Source: Fructilactobacillus ixorae (GTDB lineage: Bacteria > Bacillota > Bacilli > Lactobacillales > Lactobacillaceae). Taken from it: a DNA stretch of 64,000 nt. Location of the stretch: assembly GCF_024029915.1 (NCBI RefSeq), contig NZ_CP097478.1, positions 1,310,919-1,374,918 on the forward strand, written 5' to 3'. The notes below the pieces were generated by a model. It saw only the letters and a list, made by a program, of their open reading frames with translations. It was not told where the DNA came from and ran no database searches. Made by a program: the position numbers and the translations under genes. Positions within the stretch are counted from its first letter, which is position 1. The number at the start of each line of letters is the position of its first letter. Below are positions 34,901 through 42,818 of this stretch, piece after piece.

Positions 34901-35529
34901 CTAAAGCCGGTAAAGTAAAAGTGCAACTGCCCTAATTGCTGGGCTGGCATCCGTAAGAGGGATTCATTTAGTAGTTCTAGAGTGGCTGCTTGATACAGGT
35001 ATTTGCCGTCGGTTGCCTGCAAAAAGGCCCGGTAAATGAGCTCCAAGTCGTGCAGTTTGTTGCGCAGTTCTCCGGTGGTATTATCCTGCAACTGGTGCAA
35101 ATCATCGGGACTCAGGTTGCCCTGCTGTAGCTCCATTAGTTGTTCGGCCACCTGCTGAATGAAGCCCGCCTGTTGGCCTTCGCCACGGTAGATGGTTAAA
35201 TCAGCTTCATGCTCTGTAATAATTTGGAAAATAATCATGTTGATTGCTACTGGAGACAATTGCGGAACCTGGTAAGCCGGTTGGTCCCGTAAAAAGTACC
35301 AAATTAACCGGGAAAACGAAAAGGTTTGAATTTGATTTTGGGCGTAGGTGGCCCGTTGTTTCAGGTTCAAGCGTTTGAGGGTTCCCAGTTCCGCTTCAAA
35401 CTTGACGTTGTTTGGGACAATTTGAAAGTACTGATCGTCCGGATGCTGCTCCGCCGCTCGGTGCATTGATTGGACAACTTGACCAAAATGCTCCGCACTA
35501 GCAGGTCCAAGAATAAACTGTAAGCTCAT
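31969..35529 (-). CDS. rexB: ATP-dependent helicase/nuclease subunit B (RexB/AddB)
   Basis: This 1186-residue partner of RexA begins MSLQFILGPASAEHFGQVV, where the Walker A loop of true AddB is degenerate, and ends with a RecB-type nuclease domain containing GRIDRIDGMDVAGTDYLNIVDYKSS. The segment LEEFYSNPYEYFLEYGLRL has Asn where iron-sulphur AddB proteins have Cys, so this is the RexB type without the iron-sulphur staple. ATG overlaps the preceding stop by 4 bases (ATGA) and its own stop overlaps rexA. Confidence 0.95.
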   Translation of the reverse strand: MSLQFILGPASAEHFGQVVQSMHRAAEQHPDDQYFQIVPNNVKFEAELGTLKRLNLKQRATYAQNQIQTFSFSRLIWYFLRDQPAYQVPQLSPVAINMIIFQIITEHEADLTIYRGEGQQAGFIQQVAEQLMELQQGNLSPDDLHQLQDNTTGELRNKLHDLELIYRAFLQATDGKYLYQAATLELLNESLLRMPAQQLGQLHFYFTGFSELTAQELQLVHTLIRRAHVVVDLTLEQPVREAAPSPETFFAQPGRLYYRLYQYAQEHSRILPDQYAPARDLQPGLAQLEEYWISSSELERKLPKAPATNPNLHVLQAATPFDELMNVATKIRQLVATGKYRYGDFLVVARNLSDYENIIDPIFSLQQIPYFTDIQKQMENHPLVVLLQALFAIYKPNRARNYRYEDVMKLLKTELLIPKQDEKHFEGLDKFRWQLALCENLVLKNGYYGKKWTQQADWKYTTVVDETTGVVVDKNQAFSQAINQIRHFVKDNLPPFYRRLTQAQTGREAAQILYQFLVNHGVPSRLQEWQQQATEAGKLQEAGQAEQVWNEFCHILDDYVNVLGDQEFVQDDFLALLQAGFVGATYSQIPSTLDQVTISEMGRYHLRNKRITIVVGADDHNLPVRIERQSLLSDGDRDQLGEQLAADQFLATTSETQMVAEPYEDYLTFLTPQDQLYFSHHVGNGTDDALLKQSPYVQRIQEFFGLTTETFHAQPDATNLDVQPYLGSPRATLKYLIPVALASKKQRQPLNPSWATIQKTLEQAVDPTLQHLTRNLMSSLDYRNEPTPLQPEIVTGLYGQRILTSISKLEEFYSNPYEYFLEYGLRLKERDEFEINAAETGSFYHDALDQLMKVVNQQKLELGELDNQQIKELVTEVTTKLIEADRTQRYEILQSSERMNYLKGQLIQTVNEMAQTLRNQARHVHMRPRQTEVAFGPGQRYQELQFDLGHDQQVSVQGRIDRIDGMDVAGTDYLNIVDYKSSQHKINFAEIYDGTAMQMMTYMDAVLKNLDAISDADQAKLIGALYLRVFNPVLKPKDLEHWQDVHAIQSNLLKKHKYSGILLADQAVLKSLGDQDVSDIYPFAFNQKNDSFNKQKSSVISQADLDRVIHHTERLIQTAGKRIFAGDTRLWPARFQARSTITNSPYQAVMQFDPLLAENNYREVENLSMKAVLEKLRDEQKGDRHE

Positions 35530-36092
35530 AGTGCCTCCGTTTCTGTTTCCACCACCGCAAGTGACTGGTTGGCGTACTTTCCGCCGATTGCAGCAGCAAT
35601 TAAAGCCGTGATTGTTTCATATGAAACAACGCCCGTTGGAACTGGCTCGCCCTCATTAAAGAGGTGGGGAGAGCCTTGCCGCCGAGCGACTAACCGCCCG
35701 GGCCGGAAAATGGTATAGGGCAACTCCGTTTCGTCAATAATTTTACTGGCATAGCGCTGTTCGCGAAAGTATTCGCGCACATCGGTCACCCCCGGATACT
35801 CCAAGTTCCCTCGGACCTCTCCATTGACACCGGCCGCAGAAACGAAAACCCAGCGCTGCACCTCGACGTGGGCGCGTTGGAGCGCCGTTGCTAACTCTGT
35901 GACCACTAAATCGACATCCGCCGGACCGGCCGTCACCACTACCGCGGCCAGGTGCGGGGGAAGAGCAGTGTAAGCAGTCGCCGTCGTTAATTGGTGCCGC
36001 TTCGTTAGCAGCTTTGTCTGGTCAGTTTGCAAATGGTCCTGTACGTAGTCAGTGAGGGGACCCCGCCCCACCAGTAAAATTGTGTCTGTCAT
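35526..36092 (-). CDS. NAD(P)-binding SDR-like protein (YwnB-type)
   Basis: This 188-residue protein has an N-terminal Rossmann strand MTDTILLVGRGPLTDYVQ (the usual G-x-x-G-x-x-G is degenerate), WVFVSAAGVNGE near the middle and YTIFRPGRLV, typical of the atypical short-chain dehydrogenase NAD(P)H-binding group. It precedes rexB with a 4-base overlap, so it is first in the rex operon although no repair role is known. The substrate is unknown. A palindrome TGTTTCATATGAAACA lies inside at 35613-35628. Confidence 0.75.
   Translation of the reverse strand: MTDTILLVGRGPLTDYVQDHLQTDQTKLLTKRHQLTTATAYTALPPHLAAVVVTAGPADVDLVVTELATALQRAHVEVQRWVFVSAAGVNGEVRGNLEYPGVTDVREYFREQRYASKIIDETELPYTIFRPGRLVARRQGSPHLFNEGEPVPTGVVSYETITALIAAAIGGKYANQSLAVVETETEAL
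35613..35628. promoter_or_regulatory. Weak parS-like palindrome
   Basis: TGTTTCATATGAAACA is perfectly symmetrical but has TA in place of the central CG of parS, so ParB binding is doubtful. Confidence 0.3.
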
Positions 36093-36179
36093 TGTTCCAC
36101 CTCGTTCCCTCTATTTTAGCATTTCACGCCAAGACTAAGTCGCGTTGCTGCCAAGCGTAAAGTTCGGGTTTGAATTATT

Positions 36180-36206
36180 TTGACTGTCGTTGTATGATTA
36201 TATAGT
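36180..36206 (+). promoter_or_regulatory. Probable promoter of purine permease gene
   Basis: TTGACT (36180-36185) and TATAGT (36201-36206) are spaced by 15 bases, slightly short. No purine riboswitch is seen in the 40-base leader. Confidence 0.45.
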
Positions 36207-36251
36207 AATATTCAGACTTAATCACGAACATTACCCGCAAAGGAGATTGTT

Positions 36252-37562
36252 ATGGGCAATAAAATTGCGTCATTTTTTCACTTTCAAACGTTAGGGACTA
36301 ATTTTCGAACCGAAACACTCGCCGGAATTACGACCTTCATTTCCATGGTTTACATCTTATTCGTCAATCCAGACGTCCTCGGCGCCACTGGAATGGATAA
36401 GGGCGCTGTTTTCACAGCGACCGCCCTCGCCACAGCTTTTGGTTGTATCTTAATGGGGGTCATTGCCAATTATCCGTTCGCATTATCAGCGGGGCTCGGA
36501 ATTAACGCCTTCTTTGCCTACTCCGTCTGCATCGGCATGAAGGTTCCCTGGCAAACCGCAATGAGCGGGGTCTTAATCGCTTCGGTCCTTTTCATCATCC
36601 TCACGGCCCTGAAACTCCGCGAAAAGATTATCGATGCAATTCCAACCGATTTAAAGGCCGCTATTGGCGGGGGGATTGGCCTGTTCATCGCTTTTATTGG
36701 GTTTCATAACGGGGGACTGGTGGTGGCTAACAAAAGCACCCTGGTTAGTTTGGGCTCCCTGACAAATCCCCTCACGCTCCTAACCATTGCCGGGCTAATC
36801 ATTACCCTCTTCCTCATGAGCGCAAGGGTCCCCGGGGCCATCTTCGTCGGCATGGTGATTTCATCCGTAATCGGAATGGCCACGGGGTTAATTAAGCTTC
36901 CGCACGCCCTTGTCGCCACCGTTCCCAGCATTAAGTCCACGTTCTTAGTAAGCCTGTTCAACTTAAATCAGATTAATACGCCAAAACTCTGCGTGGTCGT
37001 ATTGACCTTCTTATTAGTAACCTTCTTTGATACGGCCGGCACCCTAATCGGACTCGCTGAACAAGCTGGTTACATGCGGGATAACCGCATGCCACGGGTC
37101 GGACGTGCTCTAGCAGCGGACTCCACGACCATGTTGTTTGGTTCGTTGCTCGGAACCTCGCCCATGAGTGTCTACGTAGAATCCTCAGCGGGGATTGCCG
37201 TGGGGGGCCGGTCCGGCTTTACCGCCATCGTTACTGGAATCATGTTTATCTTTGCCCTCTTCTTTTCTCCGCTTCTCGCGGTCATTACCAGTCAAATCAC
37301 TGCGCCGGCTCTCATCATCGTCGGCGTGCTCATGGCAAAATCACTGGCCCAGGTCAATTGGAACCGGTTTGAACTAGCCGCCCCCGCCTTCTTGATTGCC
37401 GTGGGGATGCCCCTCACTTACAGTATCTCGGATGGGATTGCCTTCGGGTTTATAGCCTACCCAATCACCATGATTGCTGCTAAGCGGGGCAAGGAAGTTG
37501 GCTGGATGATGTACGCTCTCGCAATTGTCTTTCTGATTTTCTTCCTAATCCTCAAAAATTAA
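36252..37562 (+). CDS. NCS2 family purine permease (PbuG/PbuO-like)
   Basis: This 436-residue protein with about thirteen hydrophobic segments belongs to the AzgA/PbuG branch of nucleobase transporters: FRTETLAGITTFISMVYILFVNP at the N-terminus, ALSAGLGINAFFAYSV, and FFDTAGTLIGLAEQAGYM with GSLLGTSPMSVYVESSAGIAVGGRSGFTA. It likely imports guanine, hypoxanthine or adenine with protons. ATG at 36252 has AAAGGAGA. It is a single gene with its own promoter and a perfect terminator. Confidence 0.92.
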   Translation: MGNKIASFFHFQTLGTNFRTETLAGITTFISMVYILFVNPDVLGATGMDKGAVFTATALATAFGCILMGVIANYPFALSAGLGINAFFAYSVCIGMKVPWQTAMSGVLIASVLFIILTALKLREKIIDAIPTDLKAAIGGGIGLFIAFIGFHNGGLVVANKSTLVSLGSLTNPLTLLTIAGLIITLFLMSARVPGAIFVGMVISSVIGMATGLIKLPHALVATVPSIKSTFLVSLFNLNQINTPKLCVVVLTFLLVTFFDTAGTLIGLAEQAGYMRDNRMPRVGRALAADSTTMLFGSLLGTSPMSVYVESSAGIAVGGRSGFTAIVTGIMFIFALFFSPLLAVITSQITAPALIIVGVLMAKSLAQVNWNRFELAAPAFLIAVGMPLTYSISDGIAFGFIAYPITMIAAKRGKEVGWMMYALAIVFLIFFLILKN

Positions 37563-37570
37563 ATTTTAGT

Positions 37571-37603
37571 AAAAAGTCCCGGTCCTCAGTCCGGGACTTT
37601 TTT
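37571..37603 (+). terminator. Terminator of purine permease gene
   Basis: AAAAAGTCCCGG (37571-37582) pairs with CCGGGACTTTTT (37591-37602). Confidence 0.9.
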
Positions 37604-37609
37604 ATCCCC

Positions 37610-37638
37610 TCGAAAAATGCGCCTGTGATTGCTATAAT
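37610..37638 (+). promoter_or_regulatory. Promoter of D,D-carboxypeptidase gene
   Basis: TCGAAA (37610-37615) and TATAAT (37633-37638) are 17 bases apart, about 55 bases before the ATG. Confidence 0.55.
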
Positions 37639-37691
37639 AGGGGTATTGTCGTTAATTAAAGAAATTTTTTTATAGAAAGAACCCGTACTTA

Positions 37692-38882
37692 ATGCCAAAA
37701 TACTTACAAACAGTCAGAAACCGGCGCTCGCTGTGGCAACGAAGCTGGAAATGGTTGCTCGGGGGCGGGATCATCCTGGCTCTCGGATCTGGTGGGTTAG
37801 CCTACCAACTCCGAGAACCCGCGGTCAAACGCACTCCCAAAACCGTGCCGGTCACTAAAAACGCCCCCACCATCACGGCGGCAAATCCGATTCCGCTCAA
37901 AACCAGCGCCAAAGAAGCAATTGTGATTGATGCCCATACCGGTCAAATTCTAGGGGAGAAGCGTGCTCACCGCCAAGTGGGCATCGCGTCGGAAAGCAAG
38001 CTTTTGACAGCCAACGCGGTCTTAAAAGCAATCCGGGCAAAAAAAATTAGTTGGGCAACCATGGTCCCCATTACCAAAAAGTCGGACTGGTCCAAAAAGG
38101 ATCCCAACGTCTATGCCCATTTAGACGTCCATGAGGGGCAAAGGCTTCCGGTCCGGACCCTGTTTAATGCGATGTACACGTTTTCGGCCAACGATGCTGC
38201 CTTTGCGTTAGCAGACTTTGTCAAACCCCCGCGCTTAACCCAACAACAAGCCCTCCAGAAGTGGGCCAAAGAACTGCGCTTAACCAACTCCCAGTGGTAT
38301 AACGCCGCCGGCCAACTCAATCGCAACGCAGGAGCTTACGAAGTGCCCCACCAGAAGTTCACGGCGGAAAACCAAGCTAGTGTCGCCCAGATTGCTAAAG
38401 TAACCTACCAAAATCTCAAGCTCGATCCGGCAATGTCACAAGACTTTCAAGCCGACGAACTCGTTTATCATCCGACCGAACGGGAAACGCGGGCTAAACC
38501 AACTGAGTTTTCCCGGTTTCGGAAGGGAACCCGACCCTACCTCCACAACCCCCTAAACTTAACCTTTAAGAACTTCAAAACCGGCTCAACCCCCAAATAC
38601 GGTGGGGGCGTGGCCGCGTTAATGAAAGATCAAGCTGGTCACGAACTGATTGTGGTCGTGAACGGGGCTGGCAACTACATTAGTCGGTTCCCCCGCTTTC
38701 AAACCAGCGTAACCGCGGCCACCCAAGTTCTAGAGCAAACCCAGCCAATGGAACTAAAAACGCACCAACGTATCCAAAATCTTTCCACCATTAAACACCC
38801 CCACGCCCAGTCCCGCAAACTGGAGCATCCGGGTATTTACTGGGCTTCAACTAAATTAATCCAAACTAAAAGAGTGAACTAA
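37692..38882 (+). CDS. Serine-type D-Ala-D-Ala carboxypeptidase (S11 family)
   Basis: This 396-residue membrane-anchored penicillin-binding protein trims D-Ala from cell-wall pentapeptides. One hydrophobic segment near residues 22-37 acts as anchor or signal. The three active-site motifs are present: S-x-x-K as ASESKLLTA (around residue 101), S-x-N as FSANDAAFAL, and K-T-G as NFKTGSTPKYGGG. The first motif Ser-Glu-Ser-Lys departs from the common Ser-Thr-Thr-Lys. Ribosome site AGAAAGAA is modest. The C-terminal domain seen in DacA is partly present. It ends in a shared terminator. Confidence 0.85.
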   Translation: MPKYLQTVRNRRSLWQRSWKWLLGGGIILALGSGGLAYQLREPAVKRTPKTVPVTKNAPTITAANPIPLKTSAKEAIVIDAHTGQILGEKRAHRQVGIASESKLLTANAVLKAIRAKKISWATMVPITKKSDWSKKDPNVYAHLDVHEGQRLPVRTLFNAMYTFSANDAAFALADFVKPPRLTQQQALQKWAKELRLTNSQWYNAAGQLNRNAGAYEVPHQKFTAENQASVAQIAKVTYQNLKLDPAMSQDFQADELVYHPTERETRAKPTEFSRFRKGTRPYLHNPLNLTFKNFKTGSTPKYGGGVAALMKDQAGHELIVVVNGAGNYISRFPRFQTSVTAATQVLEQTQPMELKTHQRIQNLSTIKHPHAQSRKLEHPGIYWASTKLIQTKRVN

Positions 38883-38898
38883 TCGTTCACTCTTTTTT
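38868..38898. terminator. Bidirectional terminator
   Basis: AAAAGAGTGAAC (38868-38879) pairs with GTTCACTCTTTT (38885-38896); it overlaps the ends of both convergent genes. Confidence 0.85.
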
Positions 38899-39249
38899 GG
38901 TGCGTTCGGCCAATAATTGCTGGCATGCCTGTAAATACCGTTGATCGTGTTCGGGATAAATCGGGTGCGTCCGCAGACAAGGCGCCAGCTTGGCATAGGG
39001 TGAGCAGGTTTTGCCCCGATATTCGGGCTGCCGCCAGCGGGAATCCGGGTGATAGCCCCGTCGTTCCATTTCATCCATCACTAGTTCGTGAAACTGAAAC
39101 AACTTGTATGGGGAGTGGGTAAACACGTAGTTCACGGTTGCGTGCTTGCGGCCCCACCCGTTGCCCCGTAATGCGGCACATTCGCGGTGTTGTCCTAATA
39201 ACTGTTGTCTTGGTAGTTTCTGAATCAAAGCTTCATGCCAAAGGCGCAT
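38887..39249 (-). CDS. Pyrimidine-dimer glycosylase-like protein (Pyr_excise/TIGR02328 type)
   Basis: This 120-residue protein starts MRLWHEALIQKLPRQQLLGQH and contains RECAALRGNGWGRKHATVNYV and SPYKLFQFHELVMDEMERRGY, the pattern of a small conserved family related to T4 endonuclease V-type pyrimidine-dimer DNA glycosylases. ATG at 39249 follows GGAGG by 9 bases inside the end of the upstream gene, giving a 17-base overlap; the longer frame to 39348 is out-of-family. Its partner is a DUF1722/YbgA-like gene, a family often beside photolyase. Repair of UV lesions is likely but unproven. Confidence 0.75.
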   Translation of the reverse strand: MRLWHEALIQKLPRQQLLGQHRECAALRGNGWGRKHATVNYVFTHSPYKLFQFHELVMDEMERRGYHPDSRWRQPEYRGKTCSPYAKLAPCLRTHPIYPEHDQRYLQACQQLLAERTKKE

Positions 39250-39628
39250 GGTCGTCATCCTCCCATTCTTGCAGTAAGCGGCTCTGCAACAAGTACTCGA
39301 CTTGGTACTGGTGGGCGAGCCGCAGTAACAATGAACCCACGTGATCATGAGCTGGCGTTAATTTCGCCAGGGCCGTTTGAAACTCGGCCCTTTCAGTTGA
39401 AGTCGCCACCCGTTTGAAATAGCCCCAGACGTGCTGATACGTGTTTCTAAGCGTCTTGTCGGTCGGGGTCAGTTCCCCAGCGGTCAATAACAGCTCATGG
39501 GCAATCACTGCTTTATCATCGTTCCACTGGTTATTGCGCGCCAACCGCCGCCAGGCATTGTACAAGTGTTGTGACCGAGCCATCACCCAGTATTTTTGGT
39601 ACGCCCAGTCGGCTTGCCATTGTTCCAC
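39233..39628 (-). CDS. DUF1722 (YbgA-like) protein
   Basis: This 131-residue helical protein begins MEQWQADWAYQKYWVMARSQHLYNAWRRLAR and contains NTYQHVWGYFKRVATSTERAEFQTAL, matching the DUF1722/YbgA domain, which in many bacteria is fused or next to photolyase or DUF523. Function is unknown, with a suspected link to DNA damage. It overlaps the pyrimidine-dimer glycosylase-like gene by 17 bases, supporting that link. The ribosome site GGGAGGATG lies directly upstream of ATG 39628. Confidence 0.75.
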   Translation of the reverse strand: MEQWQADWAYQKYWVMARSQHLYNAWRRLARNNQWNDDKAVIAHELLLTAGELTPTDKTLRNTYQHVWGYFKRVATSTERAEFQTALAKLTPAHDHVGSLLLRLAHQYQVEYLLQSRLLQEWEDDDHAPLA

Positions 39629-39642
39629 TGCATCCTCCCATC

Positions 39643-39683
39643 TAAAAACAAAACCGGAACCCCCTTGCAGGATGCCCGGTTTT
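39643..39683 (-). terminator. Terminator downstream of glutamine ABC operon
   Basis: Leftward, AAAACCGG (39683-39676) pairs with CCGGTTTT (39657-39650), then GTTTTTAGA. The loop is 18 bases long. Confidence 0.6.
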
Positions 39684-39775
39684 CAATGTTTTAGTCAGAT
39701 TCCAACTTCGAAGTTAAGCTGAACTTGTTAATCATCATGATTATGATAACAACCTTTCTAACTAAAAGCTAGTTT

Positions 39776-40426
39776 TTACAATGATAGGCGCCGTTCAAAC
39801 CATTTAGATAGTAACGACAGACTGTAGTTCACAATGAAGTACAGCGCCGTAATCAATGCAAACATCGGAATCATGTAGTTCGGATTTTGTCCGTAGATAA
39901 CCTGACTTCGAAACGTCATTTCCGTTAACACAATGGCCGTGGCTAGTGACGTATCCTTCACCAACGAGATAAACTGCGAAATCAACGGGGGAATCGAATT
40001 TTTCAATCCCTGGGGTAGCAAGATGTACCACAATGCTTCCCACTTAGTCATTCCCGTGGAGAGCGCTCCTTCTGATTGTCCTTTTCCCACCGACAGGAGT
40101 CCCCCCCGAATGATTTGAGAAATCATCGTGGATTCAAAGACGGACATGGCTACGACCGTAGCCGCAAAGGCATTTAGTTCTAACCCCAGTTTTGGCAACG
40201 CAAAGTAGGTAAAAAAGATTAGCAACAGTAACGGTAGGTTCCGAATCGTGTTAACCATCAACTGTAACGTCCGCGAGAAGTACGGTACTTCTTCGTACAA
40301 AACAACTCCGAATAAGGTTCCAAAAATAAAACTGATGATGATCGAAATCACGGAAACCCCAATTGTGATTCCTAGTCCCCCCAACAGGTAGTGGAGGTTC
40401 GTAGCACTAAAAGCAGCTAACATCAT
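39776..40426 (-). CDS. glnP: Amino acid ABC transporter permease (GlnP-type)
   Basis: This 216-residue permease has five membrane segments and the ABC-coupling loop EGALSTGMTKWEALWYILLPQGLKNSIPPLISQF (EAA motif) near residue 130. VNTIRNLPLLLLIFF and STMISQIIRGGLLSVGKGQSEGA are typical of His/Glu/Gln polar amino acid permeases. Its ATG shares one base with the upstream stop. It is the last gene in the four-gene transporter operon. Such systems use two permease subunits as a heterodimer, here with the preceding gene. Confidence 0.9.
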   Translation of the reverse strand: MMLAAFSATNLHYLLGGLGITIGVSVISIIISFIFGTLFGVVLYEEVPYFSRTLQLMVNTIRNLPLLLLIFFTYFALPKLGLELNAFAATVVAMSVFESTMISQIIRGGLLSVGKGQSEGALSTGMTKWEALWYILLPQGLKNSIPPLISQFISLVKDTSLATAIVLTEMTFRSQVIYGQNPNYMIPMFALITALYFIVNYSLSLLSKWFERRLSL

Positions 40427-41073
40427 TAGTTACTCCCCCCTAACTTATTTTCGAGTTTTGTCATCACAACGGACAGCGGTCCCGTCAAAAGGAGGTAAAA
40501 AATTCCAATCACGATGTACGTGTTAAATGGATCCAGGTTGGCTCCAGAAATGACGTTCGCTTGATACATTAAATCTAACCCAGCCACAAAGGAAAGAATC
40601 GAGGAGTTTTTAATCAAGTTAATGAATTGGTTCCCTAAGGAAGGTAAGGCGAGTTTGAATCCCTGCGGAAGCACTACCTGCATCATGGCTTGCGTGTAGT
40701 TTAAGCCCAGCGCCCGGGCTCCTTCCATCTGACCAGGATCCACGGAGTTTACCCCACCCCGAATACATTCAGCAATAAAGGCCGAGGTATAGAGTGCCAG
40801 GGCAAGCGTTCCCGCCCAAAATCCGTTAATTTTAAGGACATGCGAAACCACTACGTAGAAAAACAACGTAATGACGAGCAGGGGGATGTTGCGAAAGAAT
40901 TCCACCAAAGCTTTTCCGATCCCACGAATCAGCGGTTGGGGCGTCATTTCCATCAGTGCAAACACCGTGCCTAAGACCAGCGAGCCAATTAACCCGAGGA
41001 TTGAAGCTCCAATCGTGTAGCCAAATCCGGTTAAAAGCGGTTGCCAGTTATCAGTCAAAATTTTAATTATCAT
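40426..41073 (-). CDS. glnM: Amino acid ABC transporter permease (GlnM-type)
   Basis: This 215-residue permease has the same architecture as its neighbour, with IAECIRGGVNSVDPGQMEGARALGLNYTQAMMQVVLPQGFKLALPSLGNQF as the coupling loop. ATG at 41073 overlaps the binding-protein stop (ATGA) and has TTGGAGGG about 9 bases upstream; the longer frame to 41091 is not used. It probably pairs with GlnP as the translocation pore for glutamine or glutamate. Confidence 0.9.
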   Translation of the reverse strand: MIIKILTDNWQPLLTGFGYTIGASILGLIGSLVLGTVFALMEMTPQPLIRGIGKALVEFFRNIPLLVITLFFYVVVSHVLKINGFWAGTLALALYTSAFIAECIRGGVNSVDPGQMEGARALGLNYTQAMMQVVLPQGFKLALPSLGNQFINLIKNSSILSFVAGLDLMYQANVISGANLDPFNTYIVIGIFYLLLTGPLSVVMTKLENKLGGSN

Positions 41074-41933
41074 TTCAGTAGTTCCCTCCAATCTAAGCCG
41101 GGAATGTTACCAAACCACTTTTTAATCAAGCGTTCGTATGTTCCGTTTTGGCGAATGGTCCCCAACGCTTGGTCGACTTCATGCTGTAACTGGGTTTGGC
41201 CCTTATCAACTGCCAATCCATATGGTTGGTTCGTAAAGGTGCCCCCGACCACCTGCACATTGGGACTCTGAGAAGAGAACCCATACAAGATGGCGTTATC
41301 AGTCGTCATGGCATCACCCTGACCGGATTGCAGGGCACTAAAGGCTTGGGAGTTATCTGGCATCGCAATCACCTTGGCTTGCGGTGCAAACTGCTTGGTG
41401 GTTTCTAAGGCCGTGGTTCCCATCACTCCAATGATGGTTGCATCGGGACGATTTAAGTCCCGAATGTTTTTAACCGGGGAGTCCCGTTTCACTAGCAACG
41501 ACTGCCCCGCGGGAAAGTAGGGGGTCGAGAAATCAACGACTTTCGCCCGTTCCGGCGTAATCGTCATGGAAGCCGCTACGGCGTCCACCTGATGATTCTT
41601 TAATAGTTGAATCTTGGAGGACGTGGTCACCGGCGTAAATTCCGGTTTAATCTTGGTCCCCGTTTGCTTGGCAATTTGTGCCGTGATTGCGCGGGCAATA
41701 TCCACGTCAAACCCTTCACTCTGCCCGGTTTTTGGACTAATCAATCCAAATAAGCGGGTGTCTGATTTTACGCCCCACCGCATTACGTGCGTCGTTTTCA
41801 CAGTTTGTAAGCTATCAGTTTCTTGCGCCTGACTCCTTTGGTGATTTAAGCCCAGGATAATGGCTCCGACTAAAATCACCACAAGGACAATGGCCGCTAT
41901 GAGCCCCACTCGGCGTTCGTGTAATTTACTCAT
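41070..41933 (-). CDS. glnH: Amino acid ABC transporter substrate-binding protein (GlnH-type)
   Basis: This 287-residue protein has an uncleaved or signal-type membrane segment at residues about 10-30 without a lipobox Cys, then a periplasmic-binding fold type II: SEGFDVDIARAITAQI, DAVAASMTITPERAKVVDFSTPYF and PYGLAVDKG. The DFSxPY motif is typical of polar amino acid binding proteins, and substrate is probably glutamine, glutamate or aspartate. It is second in the operon, between the ATPase and permeases. Confidence 0.9.
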   Translation of the reverse strand: MSKLHERRVGLIAAIVLVVILVGAIILGLNHQRSQAQETDSLQTVKTTHVMRWGVKSDTRLFGLISPKTGQSEGFDVDIARAITAQIAKQTGTKIKPEFTPVTTSSKIQLLKNHQVDAVAASMTITPERAKVVDFSTPYFPAGQSLLVKRDSPVKNIRDLNRPDATIIGVMGTTALETTKQFAPQAKVIAMPDNSQAFSALQSGQGDAMTTDNAILYGFSSQSPNVQVVGGTFTNQPYGLAVDKGQTQLQHEVDQALGTIRQNGTYERLIKKWFGNIPGLDWRELLK

Positions 41934-41950
41934 TCACTGCACCTCATTTC

Positions 41951-42691
41951 CTAGTGATGTTCCACTTGCGACAAGAACTTCCGGGCTCGTTCCGTTTCTG
42001 GATGGTCGAAGAACTTGTCGGTGGGGGCATCCTCTAAAATTTGTCCATCGGCCATGAAAATAACGCGATCCGACACGGCCTTCGCAAAATCCATTTCGTG
42101 GGTCACCACTAGGGTGGTGTACGCGGGGTTCGCCGCAATTTCTTTCATAACGTCTAGCACGCTTCCCACCATTTCGGGGTCCAGCGCGGACGTTGGTTCA
42201 TCAAACAGGATTGCCAGTGGGTTCATCGCCAACGACCGGGCAATCGCGATCCGTTGTTGTTGTCCTCCGGATAATTGGGAGGGATACTTATTAATTTGGT
42301 CTGCTAGTCCCACTCGTTCCAGTAGTCGTTCTGCTACTGCCCGATTTTCTTGATCGCCTCGTTTTAATACAATTTTGGGGGCTAACATGATGTTTTCTAA
42401 AATTGTTTTGTTATTGTAGAGGTTGAAGTGTTGGAACACCATTCCCACGTTTGTCCGTAACTTATTCAGGTTCGTCTTACTGCTAGCCACATCTTGACCA
42501 TCAACCAGTAACTGTCCGGCTTCAACGGTTTCTAAGCCATTAATCGTCCGCAGTAGGGTAGATTTCCCAGATCCAGACGGACCGATCAGGACAACTGTTT
42601 CCCCGTCCTTGATTTCTAAGTTAATGTCATGCAACGCATGAAAGGAGCCATAGTACTTTTGGACATCCGTAAATTTAATCATGGTTTTCAT
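41951..42691 (-). CDS. glnQ: Amino acid ABC transporter ATP-binding protein (GlnQ-type)
   Basis: This 246-residue ATPase begins MKTMIKFTDVQKYYGSFHALHDI, with Walker A GPSGSGKSTLLRTING near residue 36, signature LSGGQQQRIAIARSLAM and Walker B AILFDEPTSALDPEM. ATG at 42691 has GGAGG 6 bases upstream. It is the first gene of glnQ-H-M-P. A perfect GlnR-type box lies 82 bases upstream, so the operon is probably repressed when nitrogen is plentiful, consistent with a glutamine/glutamate importer. Confidence 0.93.
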   Translation of the reverse strand: MKTMIKFTDVQKYYGSFHALHDINLEIKDGETVVLIGPSGSGKSTLLRTINGLETVEAGQLLVDGQDVASSKTNLNKLRTNVGMVFQHFNLYNNKTILENIMLAPKIVLKRGDQENRAVAERLLERVGLADQINKYPSQLSGGQQQRIAIARSLAMNPLAILFDEPTSALDPEMVGSVLDVMKEIAANPAYTTLVVTHEMDFAKAVSDRVIFMADGQILEDAPTDKFFDHPETERARKFLSQVEHH

Positions 42692-42772
42692 GGTGATCCT
42701 CCTTTAGGCGTTCATCATTTATTTTGCTTAACTTTAAACATAGGCGTTTTGCCGGTAACTGCCTATCTTTGG

Positions 42773-42789
42773 TGTCACATTTTGTGACA
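42773..42789. promoter_or_regulatory. GlnR/TnrA box
   Basis: TGTCACATTTTGTGACA fits TGTNA-N7-TNACA exactly and is a perfect inverted repeat. It lies between the divergent glnQ and tag genes, closer to the expected glnQ promoter. Confidence 0.8.
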
Positions 42790-42818
42790 TACACACCAGG
42801 TTTCTAAGGAGCTTTTTT

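Noticed and set aside
39258..39348. Longer start of the dimer glycosylase-like gene
   Set aside because: Overlaps another gene in a different frame with non-family sequence; ATG 39249 has the right spacing to GGAGG.
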